From: Dermacentor variabilis
Lineage: Eukaryota; Arthropoda; Arachnida; Ixodida; Ixodidae
DNA: 64,000 bases
Assembly: GCF_050947875.1 (NCBI RefSeq)
Contig: NC_134577.1
Span: 68,804,639 to 68,868,638, forward strand
Direction of reading: 5' to 3'
Part shown: in pieces, positions 48,560 to 59,208 of the stretch
How the letters are laid out: each line of letters starts with the position of its first letter
Position numbering within the stretch: position 1 is the first letter of the stretch
Notes under the pieces: model-generated
What the model was told of the DNA's origin: nothing
Database searches by the model: none
The model's input: only the letters and a program-made list of their open reading frames with translations
Position numbers and translations under genes: made by a program

Positions 48560-50037
48560 TTGCTTTTTCTTTTTAAAATTAGGTTAAACGCGGCCACGTA
48601 TTGTAACGTTGCCATTTTAGCCGAAACTTGGTCGAATTCGCCAGTTCCGGACACCGATTTAGTTTCTCGTGTACCCGGTTTTCACGTCTTTCGTCATGAC
48701 CGACAAAACAAACGTGGTGGCGGGGTACTGATAACTGCTTACAACAGCCTTCTGTGCTCCACCGTCAATGTTCCCTCCACCTTAGGCCGTGCGCGTATTC
48801 CACCCAATAAAATCGATGTGCGTTGCCGCCCACCAGACGCGAATGCCTCTTTTATTAGTCGATTCCATGACGCTCTTCATTCCGTGACGATGGATACCAG
48901 AACGGTGCGATAAACGTACTTGGCGGTTTCAATTTCCCCAGCATAACGTGGTCTCAGGTAGCACAAACAGCATAACAACATACTACACTAAGGGACTTCC
49001 TAAACTCTTGTTCAGCATTTAGATTGTCGCAGCTCATCAATGAGGCGACGCGACAAACAGATCAGTCTTCTAGCATTCTTAACCTTGAGCTGCTATAAGC
49101 TGTCCTTCAAACAGCATTTCAGTACGACGTACTTAACCCCCCAAAAAGATTAGGAAAACAAGAACATATTACAATAAGAATAACTACACGTCCGTGAATA
49201 AAACTGTCAGTTTTGAATACATTTTTTCTGAGCGATTTTGCCCTGTGCCCTATCTAAGCTAACTCGCATATTTTTAAAACTAAATTGCAGCAACTGATTG
49301 AACGCTATCGCCATACAATCAACCTCTCCATGGTTCGACGCCACACTTAAAAGACTTAAAAACAATAAGAAGCATCAGTTCCATTCTGCAAGGACATTAA
49401 ATACAAAATGCACTTGGGAAAAAATACAAGGCCACTGAAAGCATTTTTGAATCCCTTTTACCTCAAGCTAAGGATTTATTCTATTGATTTACTTTACCTG
49501 ATATGTTACGTCGTAACTCTAAACAATTCTGGAAAACGGTTAACCCGTCATTGACTACGCCCTCGTCAAGCATTGTTATGCGAGACGAACTTAACTATTT
49601 AATTGCAGAACACTGTGTCGCGAAAATATTGATTGATGATTTTTCTTCAATTCTTACGGTCGAAATAGATGCCCAAGCTTCTCACGTACTTCTCGCAAAT
49701 CACCCGATCATGTCTGATATCGTGCCCGACTCCAGTGGAATTGCAAACGTCATCGATACGTTAAAGCTAACATCATCCACTGGTACAAACGCAAAGTAAC
49801 AAGTATGATCCTGTCACACATATTTCAGTAATCACTTACGGCTCGAGTGGTGCCACAAGAGCAGATCGTGGGCAAGGTCATTTCAATTCCAAAGAAAGGT
49901 ACCACATCCTCGTCCAAAAATTAACGCCCCATATTCCTCACAGGTGGCTGCTCAAAAGTTATGGAACGTGTTATCCCTATGAGCTAGTCAACCTTCCAAA
50001 TTCTACTAAACATTTTAATAAAAACCAACGGAGTTTC
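48560..50037 (+). pseudogene. CR1/Jockey-like LINE ORF2 relic, endonuclease and early RT
   Basis: The frame begins NVAILAETWSNS, the endonuclease ETW motif, then FRHDRQNKRGGGVLI. The catalytic GDFNFPSxxW motif reads GGFNFPSITW (48922-48951), so an active-site aspartate is lost. RLSQLINEATRQTD and FWKTVNPSLTTPS (about 49528) follow. SSGIANVIDTLKLTSSTG and a broken GKVISIPKKG segment (RT domain 1-2) come next. The frame is then cut at QRSF by a SINE. Many stops show an old, dead copy. The order of motifs supports the superfamily; the exact clade is not resolved. Confidence 0.8.
50027..50037 (+). repeat. TSD of SINE insertion, left
   Basis: AACGGAGTTTC, matching AACGGTGTTTC at 50277-50287 in 10 of 11 positions. 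Confidence 0.7.
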
Positions 50038-50276
50038 AAAAAAAAATAATGATTTTGGGTTTTTACGTGAAAGAACCCTGATTTCATTGTAAGGAACGCC
50101 GTTGTGGGGCAGTCCGGGTTAATTCTGACCACCTGGGGTCATCTAACGGTCACTTTATGCACGGTACACGGGCGTTTCTGCATTTCGCCCTCAGCGAAAT
50201 GCGGCCGCTGGGATTCGAACTCGCGCCCTCGGACTTAGTAGCCCCACGCTATGACTACTACGCCACCAAGGCGGGG
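50038..50276 (-). repeat. Ruka-like SINE inside LINE
   Basis: Minus-strand order: CCTTGGTGGCGTAGTAGTCA (A box), GGCGCGAGTTCGAATCCCAG (B box), CGGCCGCATTTCGCTGAGGG, GTGCATAAAGTGACCGTTAG, CCCCAGGTGGTCAGAATTAA and CACGTAAAAACCC, then an A-rich tail. It interrupts the LINE reading frame and has an 11-bp near-exact TSD. The A and B boxes suggest former RNA polymerase III transcription. Confidence 0.85.
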
Positions 50277-51350
50277 AACGGTGTTTCCGGAAAGGCGTTG
50301 CCTGCGAAACTCAACTTTTGCTGTTTATTAACGAAATTAGCTCTAGTACTGACGTAAAAGCATCGGTCGACGCTCTGTTTCTAGATATTGGAGAACTCAC
50401 AAGACAAAGTTCCTCTTAAATGCTTGTTTCTAAAACTTTCGTGATTAACCTGGACCCTTCTTGTTTTTTTAATGAATTCGCGACTTCTTAACCAACAGCC
50501 AGTAATTCGTTTAAGGAAATTGTCATTCTTCTCCCTTACGTCCAGGCGCGCCTCGGTCCACGGTCCTTGGCCGACTGCTATATTTACTGTACATCAATGG
50601 TTAACCGAGTAACGTTTCTTCTAAGATGAGATTCTTCGAAGAGGGCTGCGTCATTTATCACGCACTTAACAGTAGCATATTTGATTTTCACTTGCTTCAA
50701 GCTGACCTTCATCAAATCGACACCTTGTGTAACAAATGGCTGAGGCCCTTAAACGCAAGCCGAACATCGTTGATTTCCTTTCATCGACCGCAGTGCTACC
50801 CAACGCCAAAATAACTTATTTTAAACTCCGAAATATCATCTGTAAGTACATACATGTTTTAAGGTGTTAATTTGTCGTCAGATACAACGTGGTCGCTTCG
50901 CCCAATGCATGTTACTAGCGAAGCGAACAGCGTTCTTGGCTGTATACATCGTAATCTTTATCTAGCGTCAGATTGCACGCCTATGAGACGTTGATAAGAA
51001 ACTTGACAACGCATGCCCTCACTAAATGTTATCTAAATAAAACGCTAGAATCTGTACAACACCATGCAGCGCGATTCACTTTCTAAGATTGCTCACATAT
51101 GTCAAATATCGCTGAACTAAAGTCACGTGCTAACCATGCAAGTCGTTCGTTACACGGCAGGATACGCCCTTATCGGTTAGCCGGCGTCATAACTACTTGT
51201 AACGGAGTGTGCGTTCAATCAATGCATGAAGGGCTATTAAATCTGGTACAGTGGTTCGGTTACGAAAAGTGAATACAGTCACTTATCTCATAAATTGATC
51301 CCTACCACGAGCACAATTGTCTACAATCACAACGCAGCCAAAGTCAGCAA
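50277..51350 (+). pseudogene. CR1/Jockey-like LINE ORF2 relic, RT continued
   Basis: Immediately after the SINE the LINE resumes as FRKGVACETQLLLFINEISS, STDVKASVDALFLDIG (the first RT aspartate region). Later come HLLQADLHQIDTLCNKWL and PLNASRTSLISFHRPQCY at about 50695-50810, and a very decayed C-terminal part to about 51350. The QRSF / FRKG junction across the SINE shows the original frame was continuous. Stops are frequent. Confidence 0.75.
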
Positions 51351-52305
51351 CAAAACGTAGAAAAGTAGTTCATAAGTGCGAGCCTTCAATTCCCGCCAAA
51401 GTTTTCTCAGAAAAACTCATACGCTCCATATGCCTGACTAATCCCAAAGGCTCAACTTCCTACAATCCGTATCGCTCACGTTCACAGAACGTCGAAGAGT
51501 TGTGACCCTCATCGCCTGTGCAGCTTATTAAGCCTCACGAAAGCGAACAACTCGAAACTCCAACTCGGATTTGGTTTCCTCCTTTGCATTCGGATGTAAA
51601 TAGATGAGCTTGTCTATATAGGACCCCCGAACAAATAGTCTGGCGGTCGCACAACCGACGCCAGTGCCACCTGGGGGCAATATGCTTCCCCTCTTCAGAG
51701 AGGTAGGGTCGCTGTTTACCTCGTGAACCTGAAAATACAGCAGACTCTCGGGATCCATTGTGAACCTATGTTTGCGTACACGGAGGACAGATGGGGGAGT
51801 GTGGGGGAAACAAGGAGGTTCTGACGGAGGGGGGGGGGAGGGGAGTGTTGCACGCAGATTGGTATGGAAGCAACTAAAGGGTCAGGCACCTAAGGGACAG
51901 CCTAGTAGGGAAGGACGCCCAGGAGAGAGGGGCGAAAACTAAGTGAACGGACACGTCGAACTGTGCCCCGCCGCGGCGCAATTCATTCGCGGCCCTTGTT
52001 AGCCGAGGAGAGAGGGCGCCAGGCGAGACTGTCCAGACGCGATATTGGCTATTTGCTCACAGAAGGGCTCCTCTGACGCTTTGCAGGCGGCGCCGAAGCT
52101 CGGAATTGCCATCGAAACGCGCTCGCGAGGTAAACGGCTCCTTCGTGTTGTACGGCAGTGTTACAGGGCCAGACTGTGTTCTCGGAGAGCACTTATCCGA
52201 TTTCAGTCGATTGTGCATGGCGTTGGAGCTCTGGTTCATCCCACCACTCCTGTAGAGGTTGTTAATGGGATCTTCGAGGGGTCGAAAACAAACAAAGAAA
52301 CAAAC
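51351..52305. other. No recognised feature
   Basis: A G-rich patch (about 51770-51850) is present. The rest is unremarkable. Confidence 0.45.
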
Positions 52306-52372
52306 AAACAAACACGAAAACGATAAATGAATAAATAAATAAATAAATAAATAAACAAATAAATAAATAAAT
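52285..52372 (+). repeat. AAAC then AAAT tetranucleotide array
   Basis: AAAC units (about 52289-52318) followed by AAAT units (to about 52371). Possibly a retroelement tail, but no element end could be recognised upstream. Confidence 0.9.
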
Positions 52373-52705
52373 CGGTCCAACGTCATAGCCCCAAGGCAGG
52401 CTGTGGTGTACGGCGTACCTATTTGCCTCGGCATTCTTCAGTGAAGAAAGAGCAGGAATATTTGCCTAAATTTTGCACGATACTAATGTAGTGTAAGAGT
52501 GCAGTAACAAAAATTATATGCAAGGCGAGATCAGACTTCGTTCTAAACTAGTGAAGGACGTTCGAAAAAGACGGTACCTTTTTGAGCTTTGGTATTTCAA
52601 AAAAAAAAAAAAAGCCCACGAGACATAAGCAGAAGTAAAAGCAACATACCGCCTGCGGTAACGCTGACTTATTTATTAAATAGACTGAGACGCAGGCTCC
52701 CGGAT
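52373..52705. other. No recognised feature
   Basis: Contains an A run at about 52599-52613. No gene seen. Confidence 0.5.
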
Positions 52706-52835
52706 ACAACGGAGTAGCTCAGATTGGAAGGGAATGATGTTGGGCTGCTAAGCACGAGGTCGCGGGATCGAATCCCGGCCATGGTGGCCACATATTGATG
52801 GGGGCGAAATCAGAAACACCCGTGTACTTAGATCT
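52706..52835 (+). repeat. Ruka-like SINE, 5' half (split)
   Basis: GAGTAGCTCAGATTGG (A box), GGGCTGCTAAGCACGAGGTC, GCGGGATCGAATCCCGGCC (B box), GATGGGGGCGAAATCAGAAA and GTGTACTTAGAT are the SINE head and early body. The SINE stops here and its 3' half is found at 54137-54232. Confidence 0.8.
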
Positions 52836-54055
52836 GATTAAGAAGCGCCAATGTATGAAAGCATCTTACCCTACAGCTAGAATAGAACTAGCAGAACTTT
52901 CTAAGTTAGTCAACAAGCGTAAGATAGGTGACATAAGGAAGCGTAATATGGATAGAATTGAACATGCTCTCAGGAACGGAGGAAGCCTAAAAGCAGTGAA
53001 GAAGAAACTACGAATAGGCAAGAATCAGGTGTATGCGTTAATAAACAAAGCCGGCAATGTAATTACTAATATGGATAAGATAGTTCAAGTGACTGAGGAG
53101 TTCTATTGAAATTTTTACAGTACCAGTGGCACCCACGACGATAATGGAAGAGGGAACAGTCTAGAGGAATTTGACATCCCACAAGTAACGCCGGAAGAAG
53201 TAAAGAAAACCTTGGGAGCTATGCAAGGGGGGAAGTCAGCTGGGGAGGTTCAGGTTAGAGCAGATTTGTTGAAGGATGGTGGGCAGATTGTTCTAGAAAA
53301 ACTGGCCACCCTGTGTACGCAATGCCTCATGACCTCGGGCGTACCGGAATCTTGCAAGAACGCCAACATAATCCTAATACATAAGAAAGGGCTTATAGAC
53401 CGATCAGCTTACTGTCCGTTGCCTACAAAGTATTTACTAAGGTAATCGCAAATATAATCAGGAAAAAATTAGACTTCTGTCAACCAAAGGACCAGGCAGG
53501 ATTCCGTAAAGGCTACTCAACAATAGGCCATATTCACACTATCAGTCAGGTGATAGAGAAATGTGCGGAATATAACTAACCCTTATATATAGCTTTCATT
53601 GATTACGAGAAAGTGTTTGATTCAGTCGAACCTCAGCAGCCATGCAGGCATTACGGAATCAGGGTGCAGACGAGCGGTATGGAGGCTTACGAAAAGGGTT
53701 CTACTTAAATTGAGGACGACGCAACGAGCCATGGAAAGAAGAATCGTGGGTGTAATATTAAGGGATAAGAAGGGAGCAGGTGAGGGAACAAAGGTGAGGT
53801 AATGACATCTTAGTTGAAACCAAGAAAAAGAAATGGGGCACGGCAGGGCATGTAATGAGGGGGGAAGGTAATCCATGGTCATTAAGGGTTACGGACTGGA
53901 TTCCAAGGGAAGGGAAGCGTAGCAGGGGGTGGCAGAAAGTTAGTTGGACGGATGAGACTAAGAAGTTTGCGGGGACGACATGGCCGCAATTAGTACATGA
54001 CCGGTGTTGTTGGAGAAGTATGGGAGAGGCCTTTGCCCTGCAGTGGGCGTAGCCG

Positions 54056-54088
<33 letters not shown>

Positions 54089-54136
54089 CGATGATGAATG
54101 AATGAATGAATGAATGAAGTAATGAATGAATGAATG
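52836..54136 (+). mobile_element. RTE/BovB-like LINE copy, internally deleted, inserted in SINE
   Basis: Frames give KRKIGDIRKRNMDRIEHALR (endonuclease-RT linker), VTPEEVKKTLGAMQGGKSAG, CKNANIILIHKKG, VAYKVFTKVIANIIRKKLDF, CQPKDQAGFRKGYSTIGHIH and PLYIAFIDYEKVFDSVE. After a deletion of the RT core come RLTKRVLLKLRTTQRAMERR, WSLRVTDWIPREGKRSRGWQ and FAGTTWPQLVHDR. The 3' end (CTGCAGTGGGCGTAGCCGG) passes into ATG and AATG repeats. The 5' end is truncated within the endonuclease, and stops break the frame. It shares its C-terminal region with the copy at 43958-44669. Confidence 0.85.
54057..54136 (+). repeat. ATG / AATG tail of RTE copy
   Basis: GATGATG repeats followed by AATG tetranucleotides, directly appended to the RTE 3' end. 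Confidence 0.95.
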
Positions 54137-54232
54137 AACCACCCAGGTGGCCCAAATTTCGAGTCCCCCACTGCGGCGTGACTCATAATCAGATGGCGGT
54201 TTTGGCACGTAAAACCCCATAATTTAATCAAT
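54137..54232 (+). repeat. Ruka-like SINE, 3' half (split)
   Basis: CACCCAGGTGGCCCAAATTTCGAG, CACTGCGGCGTGACTCATAATC and ACGTAAAACCCCATAATTTAATC complete the SINE begun at 52706. About 20 bp of SINE sequence (GTGCACGTTAAAG) is missing at the junction. Confidence 0.8.
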
Positions 54233-54274
54233 TAAGTTAATCTTGAACGGAATAATTATAAAAATCCGAGTACT

Positions 54275-54390
54275 ACGCTTTGGGTGCCTGTGAAAGAACC
54301 CAAATGTTCAAAGCGAATCTGCGGCATCTCCACTGCAAATCTCATGCCCTGTGAGTAGCTTTGTGGCGTTAACAGTGCATGGCCCACTAA
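54275..54390 (+). repeat. Second diverged SINE 3' fragment
   Basis: TTGGGTGCCTGTGAAAGAACC and CGGCATCTCCACTGC follow the SINE body order, with strong divergence. No head is present. Confidence 0.4.
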
Positions 54391-54539
54391 TATGCTTTTT
54401 TTAAAAGTATAAATCAACTTTTGGAAGTCCGCCCTGCGGTCCCGCACTTCGTCGCTCCCAGTCCTTTGCTTAGCTGTTCGTGCACAAGCATTCAGAACTC
54501 TTAAAGAAATGTTAAGGCCTGTTCTAACGCTTTCATGTC

Positions 54540-54700
54540 AGTGTCAAAGGAATATTCCTGCGGTACTGAAACATTCGCGAATTCTTTCTTTCCTAAGATA
54601 ATACATGAATGGAACCGACTATCAGCCAGCATTGCGGAATACTCAGTTACCATACATCTGCACAAGCACTTCACTGGTAATTCCAATGCGAAATGAGTAA
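54540..54700 (+). pseudogene. LINE ORF2 C-terminal fragment
   Basis: NSFFPKIIHEWNRLSASIAE followed by YSVTIHLHKHFT is the conserved FFPRTIxxWNxLPxxI tail of CR1/Jockey-type ORF2 proteins. A stop follows (SNAK, then TGA). The 5' part is lost. Confidence 0.65.
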
Positions 54701-54735
54701 GATTCGACGATGTGTGTGCTGTGTTGTATGGCCTC

Positions 54736-54850
54736 TCTCTCTCTCTCCTCCCCATATTTCATCTCCCCCATCCCGCTCCCTTTTTGTAGGGTAGCAAACC
54801 GGTTACGCTAAACTGGTTAACCTCCCTGCCTTTCCTTAGTCACTTTTTCC
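54736..54850 (+). repeat. LINE 3'-UTR motif, in place after LINE coding end
   Basis: CTCTCTCTCTCCTCCCC, a CCCTTTTTGTAG/GGTAGCAAACCGG junction, GGTTAACCTCCCTGCC and TTTCC lie about 40 bp after the LINE ORF2 tail at 54540-54700. This placement suggests the dispersed motif is part of that LINE's 3' UTR. Confidence 0.7.
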
Positions 54851-55145
54851 TTCCTTCAGTGGTAGCTATGTTTTTTTTTGCCATCAGTTGCAATCGCCAG
54901 TGCATCAAAGCTGCGCGTGTGATTTACTTGTTCTTTTTATTATTTGTTTTCTCCACAGAACTTTGTGGCCGGTGTTTTTTCGCGAATGCATTTCTTAATG
55001 TCTTGTCCATTTGTGTAACAGGCCTGTTGTGTCTTGGTTTTCTTTTATGCATGAACACTTTGTTCTGCTTTTTCTTTTAATGTCAACCGCTCCTGCTTAC
55101 AGCCTCATCTGGAGGCTAGCAGTACTGTATAAATAAATGTTAATG
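54851..55145 (+). repeat. Continuation of LINE 3' UTR to its end
   Basis: T-rich sequence ending CATCTGGAGGCTAGCAGTAC then TGTATAAATAAATGTTAATG, which looks like the LINE 3' terminus with a short AAAT tail. Confidence 0.5.
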
Positions 55146-56551
55146 TAGTGCTGATGTAATGTGATAGAACTCATATTGCAACTGCGGAAGTGAAGAAAGA
55201 CAGCTTCTAGAATAAGATTTCTGCTCCGTCGATACACAAAGTACCGAATGAAATCTAGAGACTCAAACTGGTTTCGAGGTTAGCGCACCCAAAGTGACAG
55301 CAGGAAGCTTTGAAATTACTGATTTTCATAAAAAGCCTTCTTGGTCCAGTACAGGAAAAAACAACAATGTAAACGAACAACTCAATTGGAGATGCACATT
55401 GGAAACGATGAGCAAAACGATTGTGATGTGGAAGCCAAAGCCAACGTTTCGACAAGTGGACTCGTCTCGACAAGTGGACTCGACTCGATTCGACAAGTGG
55501 ACAAGGGGCGACATATGTTTTCTTCGGCACGGTATATACACGCATGGTTTTTCTAAAAGGGACATGGGATAAGGCGGGTGGTAGAGGTTAACTATCGAGG
55601 GTGTGTTAGCGGTGAGGGTGTATAATTGAAAAGAAAGGTGTTTCAGTTAACGTCAGTGGAGGAATGTGAGGTAGCGTCGTGTGTAAGCCGGTTTCCGCAT
55701 CAATGTAGGTTCCTTTTCTCGTGGAAGGGGCCTGGACGACGAGAGGGTCGAGGGATGTTGTACTCCATTGGGGAAACGAATATTTCAAATCGGGTGGACA
55801 TTAAGGCTTCCAACTAAACGGACATGTCTGCAACCTTCAAAGACAAGCTGACGGGCAGTAACTACAGCCATCACAGCAATTTGCACTGCCCAAACTTGCA
55901 ATAAAGTAAAGATGCTCCTTGTCGTAAGTGAGCCGCAAAGTAATTAATTCAAAAGTTAGTTAGTGTAATAAGTTTTGATTCAATTATGCATTTTGACTTC
56001 GCGTAGAAATAACGGCCGCGTCATCGTGTAATTTAGCTGAAGGGATAAAGCTGCGGTATCTGCCACAGACAGTTTTTCTTAATTTGGTGCAGCTAAAAAA
56101 TACAGAAAGCATCTGGCATACAAAAGTGTTACTCCTCCAACACCACGCGCACCACTTCCCCTTCACCTTCCGCATACACGCGTTCCTTTTAACCGGAGGC
56201 GACAGACCGAGAGCTTCAAGACAAGAATGAAAAAAAAAAAGATTATATAATAATGCGTAGGAAACACTTTAGCACGGCAAATCTTCCTTTCCTTGTCCAG
56301 GTGATTTAACGCGCACCGTGCATTTACACCGTCGGGCCCCACTAGGCCGTCCCTCGCTCATTGCGCGCGAGCACTCTGCAGGTTGCGGGAGGCATCCCAG
56401 CGCCTGGAGCTCCCGCTGTCCGCCCGAGTCTCGCACTAAGTAGAATGGATACACTCACTCGACGAACAAACGCCCCTTTCCGAGAGCAGGCGACAGAGAA
56501 TGGTCCTCTTCCCGCATTCCAGCCTCGTGCGCCCCTGCTCGACGAACACGA
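55146..56551. other. Small tandem repeat, otherwise no recognised feature
   Basis: Three CGACAAGTGGACTCG-like units occur at about 55450-55502. The opposed 70-96-codon frames over it look accidental. Nothing else was recognised. Confidence 0.45.
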
Positions 56552-57027
<476 letters not shown>

Positions 57028-57452
57028 ACAAATGCGGAGCTGTTGTTTCCTAGCACCCCGAAACAGAGATGCGCAAGAAATATGAGCCAAGAAGAACCTG
57101 CTGTTGTGCTTAAGCCTGCTGGGACTCACAGGAATACTTTGATCTTTTTTAAGCCACCTGCGCTTCACTTGTTTGTTTATTATTTTGTATGTTTTCTTTC
57201 ACGAATTTCGTTTGTTAAAGCCTCTGTACCCGTTACTTGCACAGAAACGGGTACAGAGGCTTTAACAAACGAAATTCGTGAAAGAAAGCATACAAAATAA
57301 TAAACAAACAAGTGAAGCGCAGGTGGCTTAAAAAAGATCAAAGTATTCCTGTGAGTCCCAGCAGGCTTAAGCACAACAGCCGGTTCTTCTTGGCTCATAT
57401 TTCTTGCGCATCTCTGTTTCGGGGTACTAGGAAACAACAGCTCCGCATTTGT
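57028..57452. repeat. Near-perfect 425-bp palindrome
   Basis: Arms 57028-57233 and 57247-57452 (206 bp each) are reverse complements with only about two mismatches seen. The 13-base loop is TACTTGCACAGAA. The right arm is followed by eight bases and then a second copy of the 27-bp loop-side sequence (57221-57247 recurs at 57461-57487). Mirror-image open frames on both strands are a consequence of the palindrome. It could be a template-switch product or a young foldback element; no transposon ends are recognised. Confidence 0.9.
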
Positions 57453-57474
57453 ACCTGTACCCTCTGTACCCGTT

Positions 57475-57487
57475 ACTTGCACAGAAA
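57475..57487 (+). repeat. TSD of I-group LINE, left
   Basis: ACTTGCACAGAAA, repeated exactly at 63304-63316. Confidence 0.9.
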
Positions 57488-57864
57488 GGAAGAAGAAGAA
57501 GAAGTGTATCTGTTCGGTCGCTGTTTTTGTGCGGTGCTATGAGTTTTCTGGTTTTTGGACATTTACGGTTACCATTGACGACGACTGATTAACAAGACGT
57601 CGGGCGAAGGTTCAACGAGGCAGGCGCCTTACAGGTACGACACTTCTTTTTTTTTAAGGACCTGGCCATTACCCTGCCGCTACGGTGATCGGAAGCCGAG
57701 AACATCGTCACGAACCTTATGCTCGTCCAAACGTGACAAGCCATATGAATGATGCTACGGGCCGTAATGAAAAGCCCGGGGCCTTGCAAGCGTCACAAAG
57801 CTTCATAAAGCCAGCACGTTTGGTTCTCCACAACTCGGAATCAACTTCAGCGAATTCAGGAATA

Positions 57865-59208
57865 ATGGCTGACGGTGAAGCCGAGAGCAAGAAGCCTCGC
57901 CTAGAAGACAGCAAGTACGATGACACAACATCGAATTATGAGCTAAGTGATGAAGAAGAGATGGGTGAAGATGCAACATTTACTTTGGTCACGTACAAGA
58001 AAAAGCGAGCCGAAAGCATTCCGGTTGTCTTTCGCCCAAGTGAAGGTACTACTTTTTGGCAAGTAAATCCAAACCGAGTGTCTGCCGAAATAGTTTCCGC
58101 TGCCAAAGAAAAAGTACAGTCTTTCAGGACGAACAGAGATGGAAGTTTCAGCGTCAGCGTTGCTTCCTTAGCGTCGGCGAAACGCCTTTTGATGCTCTCA
58201 AGTGTAGGCGGCCTGGAAGTCAAGCCCTTCATCCCCGAGTCATACACGCGAAACGTTGGGAAAGTAGAACATGTGCCTCTGCAGTATACAGACGAACAAC
58301 TCTTAGACTTCTTGAAAGACGCAGGAGTTATATCGGCACGCAGACAGATAAGGTATTCCCGCCAAGAAGATGGAGCAGTACAGTCTCATCCACTTCACAC
58401 GGTAATTCTGACTTTCAGAGACGATCGCCCTATTCCAGGAAGAATTTACTTGGGTTTCACCAGTCACCCTGTCGAGGAATACCTAGGACCAGCACTTCGC
58501 TGCTATAACTGCCAGAGATTTGGGCACATGGCGAAAACCTGCCGCAGCACACGTCGATGCAAAATCTGCTCAGAAGATCATGACCACAAGGAGTGCAAGT
58601 CAGTTCTTCAACCTAAATGCGCAAACTGTGCGGGGAACCATGCTGCCTCCTTCTCAGGCTGCCCTCAGAAAAAAGCAGCTGCACAAATGCGTCGACATGA
58701 ACTAATCCATGGAATACAACCGCGACGCAATGAACCCGCCCCAAACCTTGAGATTGTCCATTCAGTGCCAGATCACCCACCTCAGCGGGCACCGGAACCA
58801 CCACAGCCAAGAGCACCAACAAGCTATTCCTCCTCTAGAGAACAACCAACAGTGCAATCAAGAGACCAATCAAGAGGATCACAGTCAAGTGCGCAGTCTT
58901 ACGCATCAGTGCTACGGAAACCCAGACGACAACAGGCAGAAATTAATACACAAGAAAGCTCCAGTACTCGCACACATTTCTCTCAGCGACCTTACTCATC
59001 TACTGCAGAAGTAACACCAGCTAATAGCGAGCATACCACAGCATCGGTGACACAACTGATTTTGCCAATGCTTTTCGCAGCTCTTAAGGCAATCCTATCT
59101 GCTCTGCCGGAAGCAAACAACCTACCAGAAGTGAAAGCCTTGTTGCCTCTAGAAGCACTGTTGTGTCAACAATCCGGGTCGAAACTGCGGCAGGCAGTAC
59201 ATGAATAA
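57865..59208 (+). CDS. LINE ORF1, gag-like nucleic-acid-binding protein
   Basis: ORF1 proteins of this group coat the element RNA and help deliver it to the nucleus (known for the family). I start at the ATG at 57865 (MADGEAESKK, 447 aa) because its context (ATAATGG) is good. The frame is open further upstream, with a weaker-context ATG at 57745. From 57865 the protein has an acidic N-terminus, then an RRM-like region (about residues 130-205). Three zinc knuckles follow: CYNCQRFGHMAKTC (58501-58542), CKICSEDHDHKEC (58558-58596) and CANCAGNHAASFSGC (58618-58662). A Gln/Pro/Ser-rich, probably disordered stretch leads to a short hydrophobic helix (LILPMLFAALKAILSAL) near the C-terminus. The stop overlaps the ORF2 start in ATGAATAA. 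Confidence 0.9.
   Translation: MADGEAESKKPRLEDSKYDDTTSNYELSDEEEMGEDATFTLVTYKKKRAESIPVVFRPSEGTTFWQVNPNRVSAEIVSAAKEKVQSFRTNRDGSFSVSVASLASAKRLLMLSSVGGLEVKPFIPESYTRNVGKVEHVPLQYTDEQLLDFLKDAGVISARRQIRYSRQEDGAVQSHPLHTVILTFRDDRPIPGRIYLGFTSHPVEEYLGPALRCYNCQRFGHMAKTCRSTRRCKICSEDHDHKECKSVLQPKCANCAGNHAASFSGCPQKKAAAQMRRHELIHGIQPRRNEPAPNLEIVHSVPDHPPQRAPEPPQPRAPTSYSSSREQPTVQSRDQSRGSQSSAQSYASVLRKPRRQQAEINTQESSSTRTHFSQRPYSSTAEVTPANSEHTTASVTQLILPMLFAALKAILSALPEANNLPEVKALLPLEALLCQQSGSKLRQAVHE

Noticed and set aside
54736..54850. Genuine host exon with acceptor site
   Set aside because: The acceptor-like motif recurs in six places and follows a LINE C-terminus, so it is repeat sequence. Usage as a splice site remains only a hypothesis.
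57043..57482. Two identical proteins on opposite strands
   Set aside because: Mirror frames created by the palindrome; no family resemblance.
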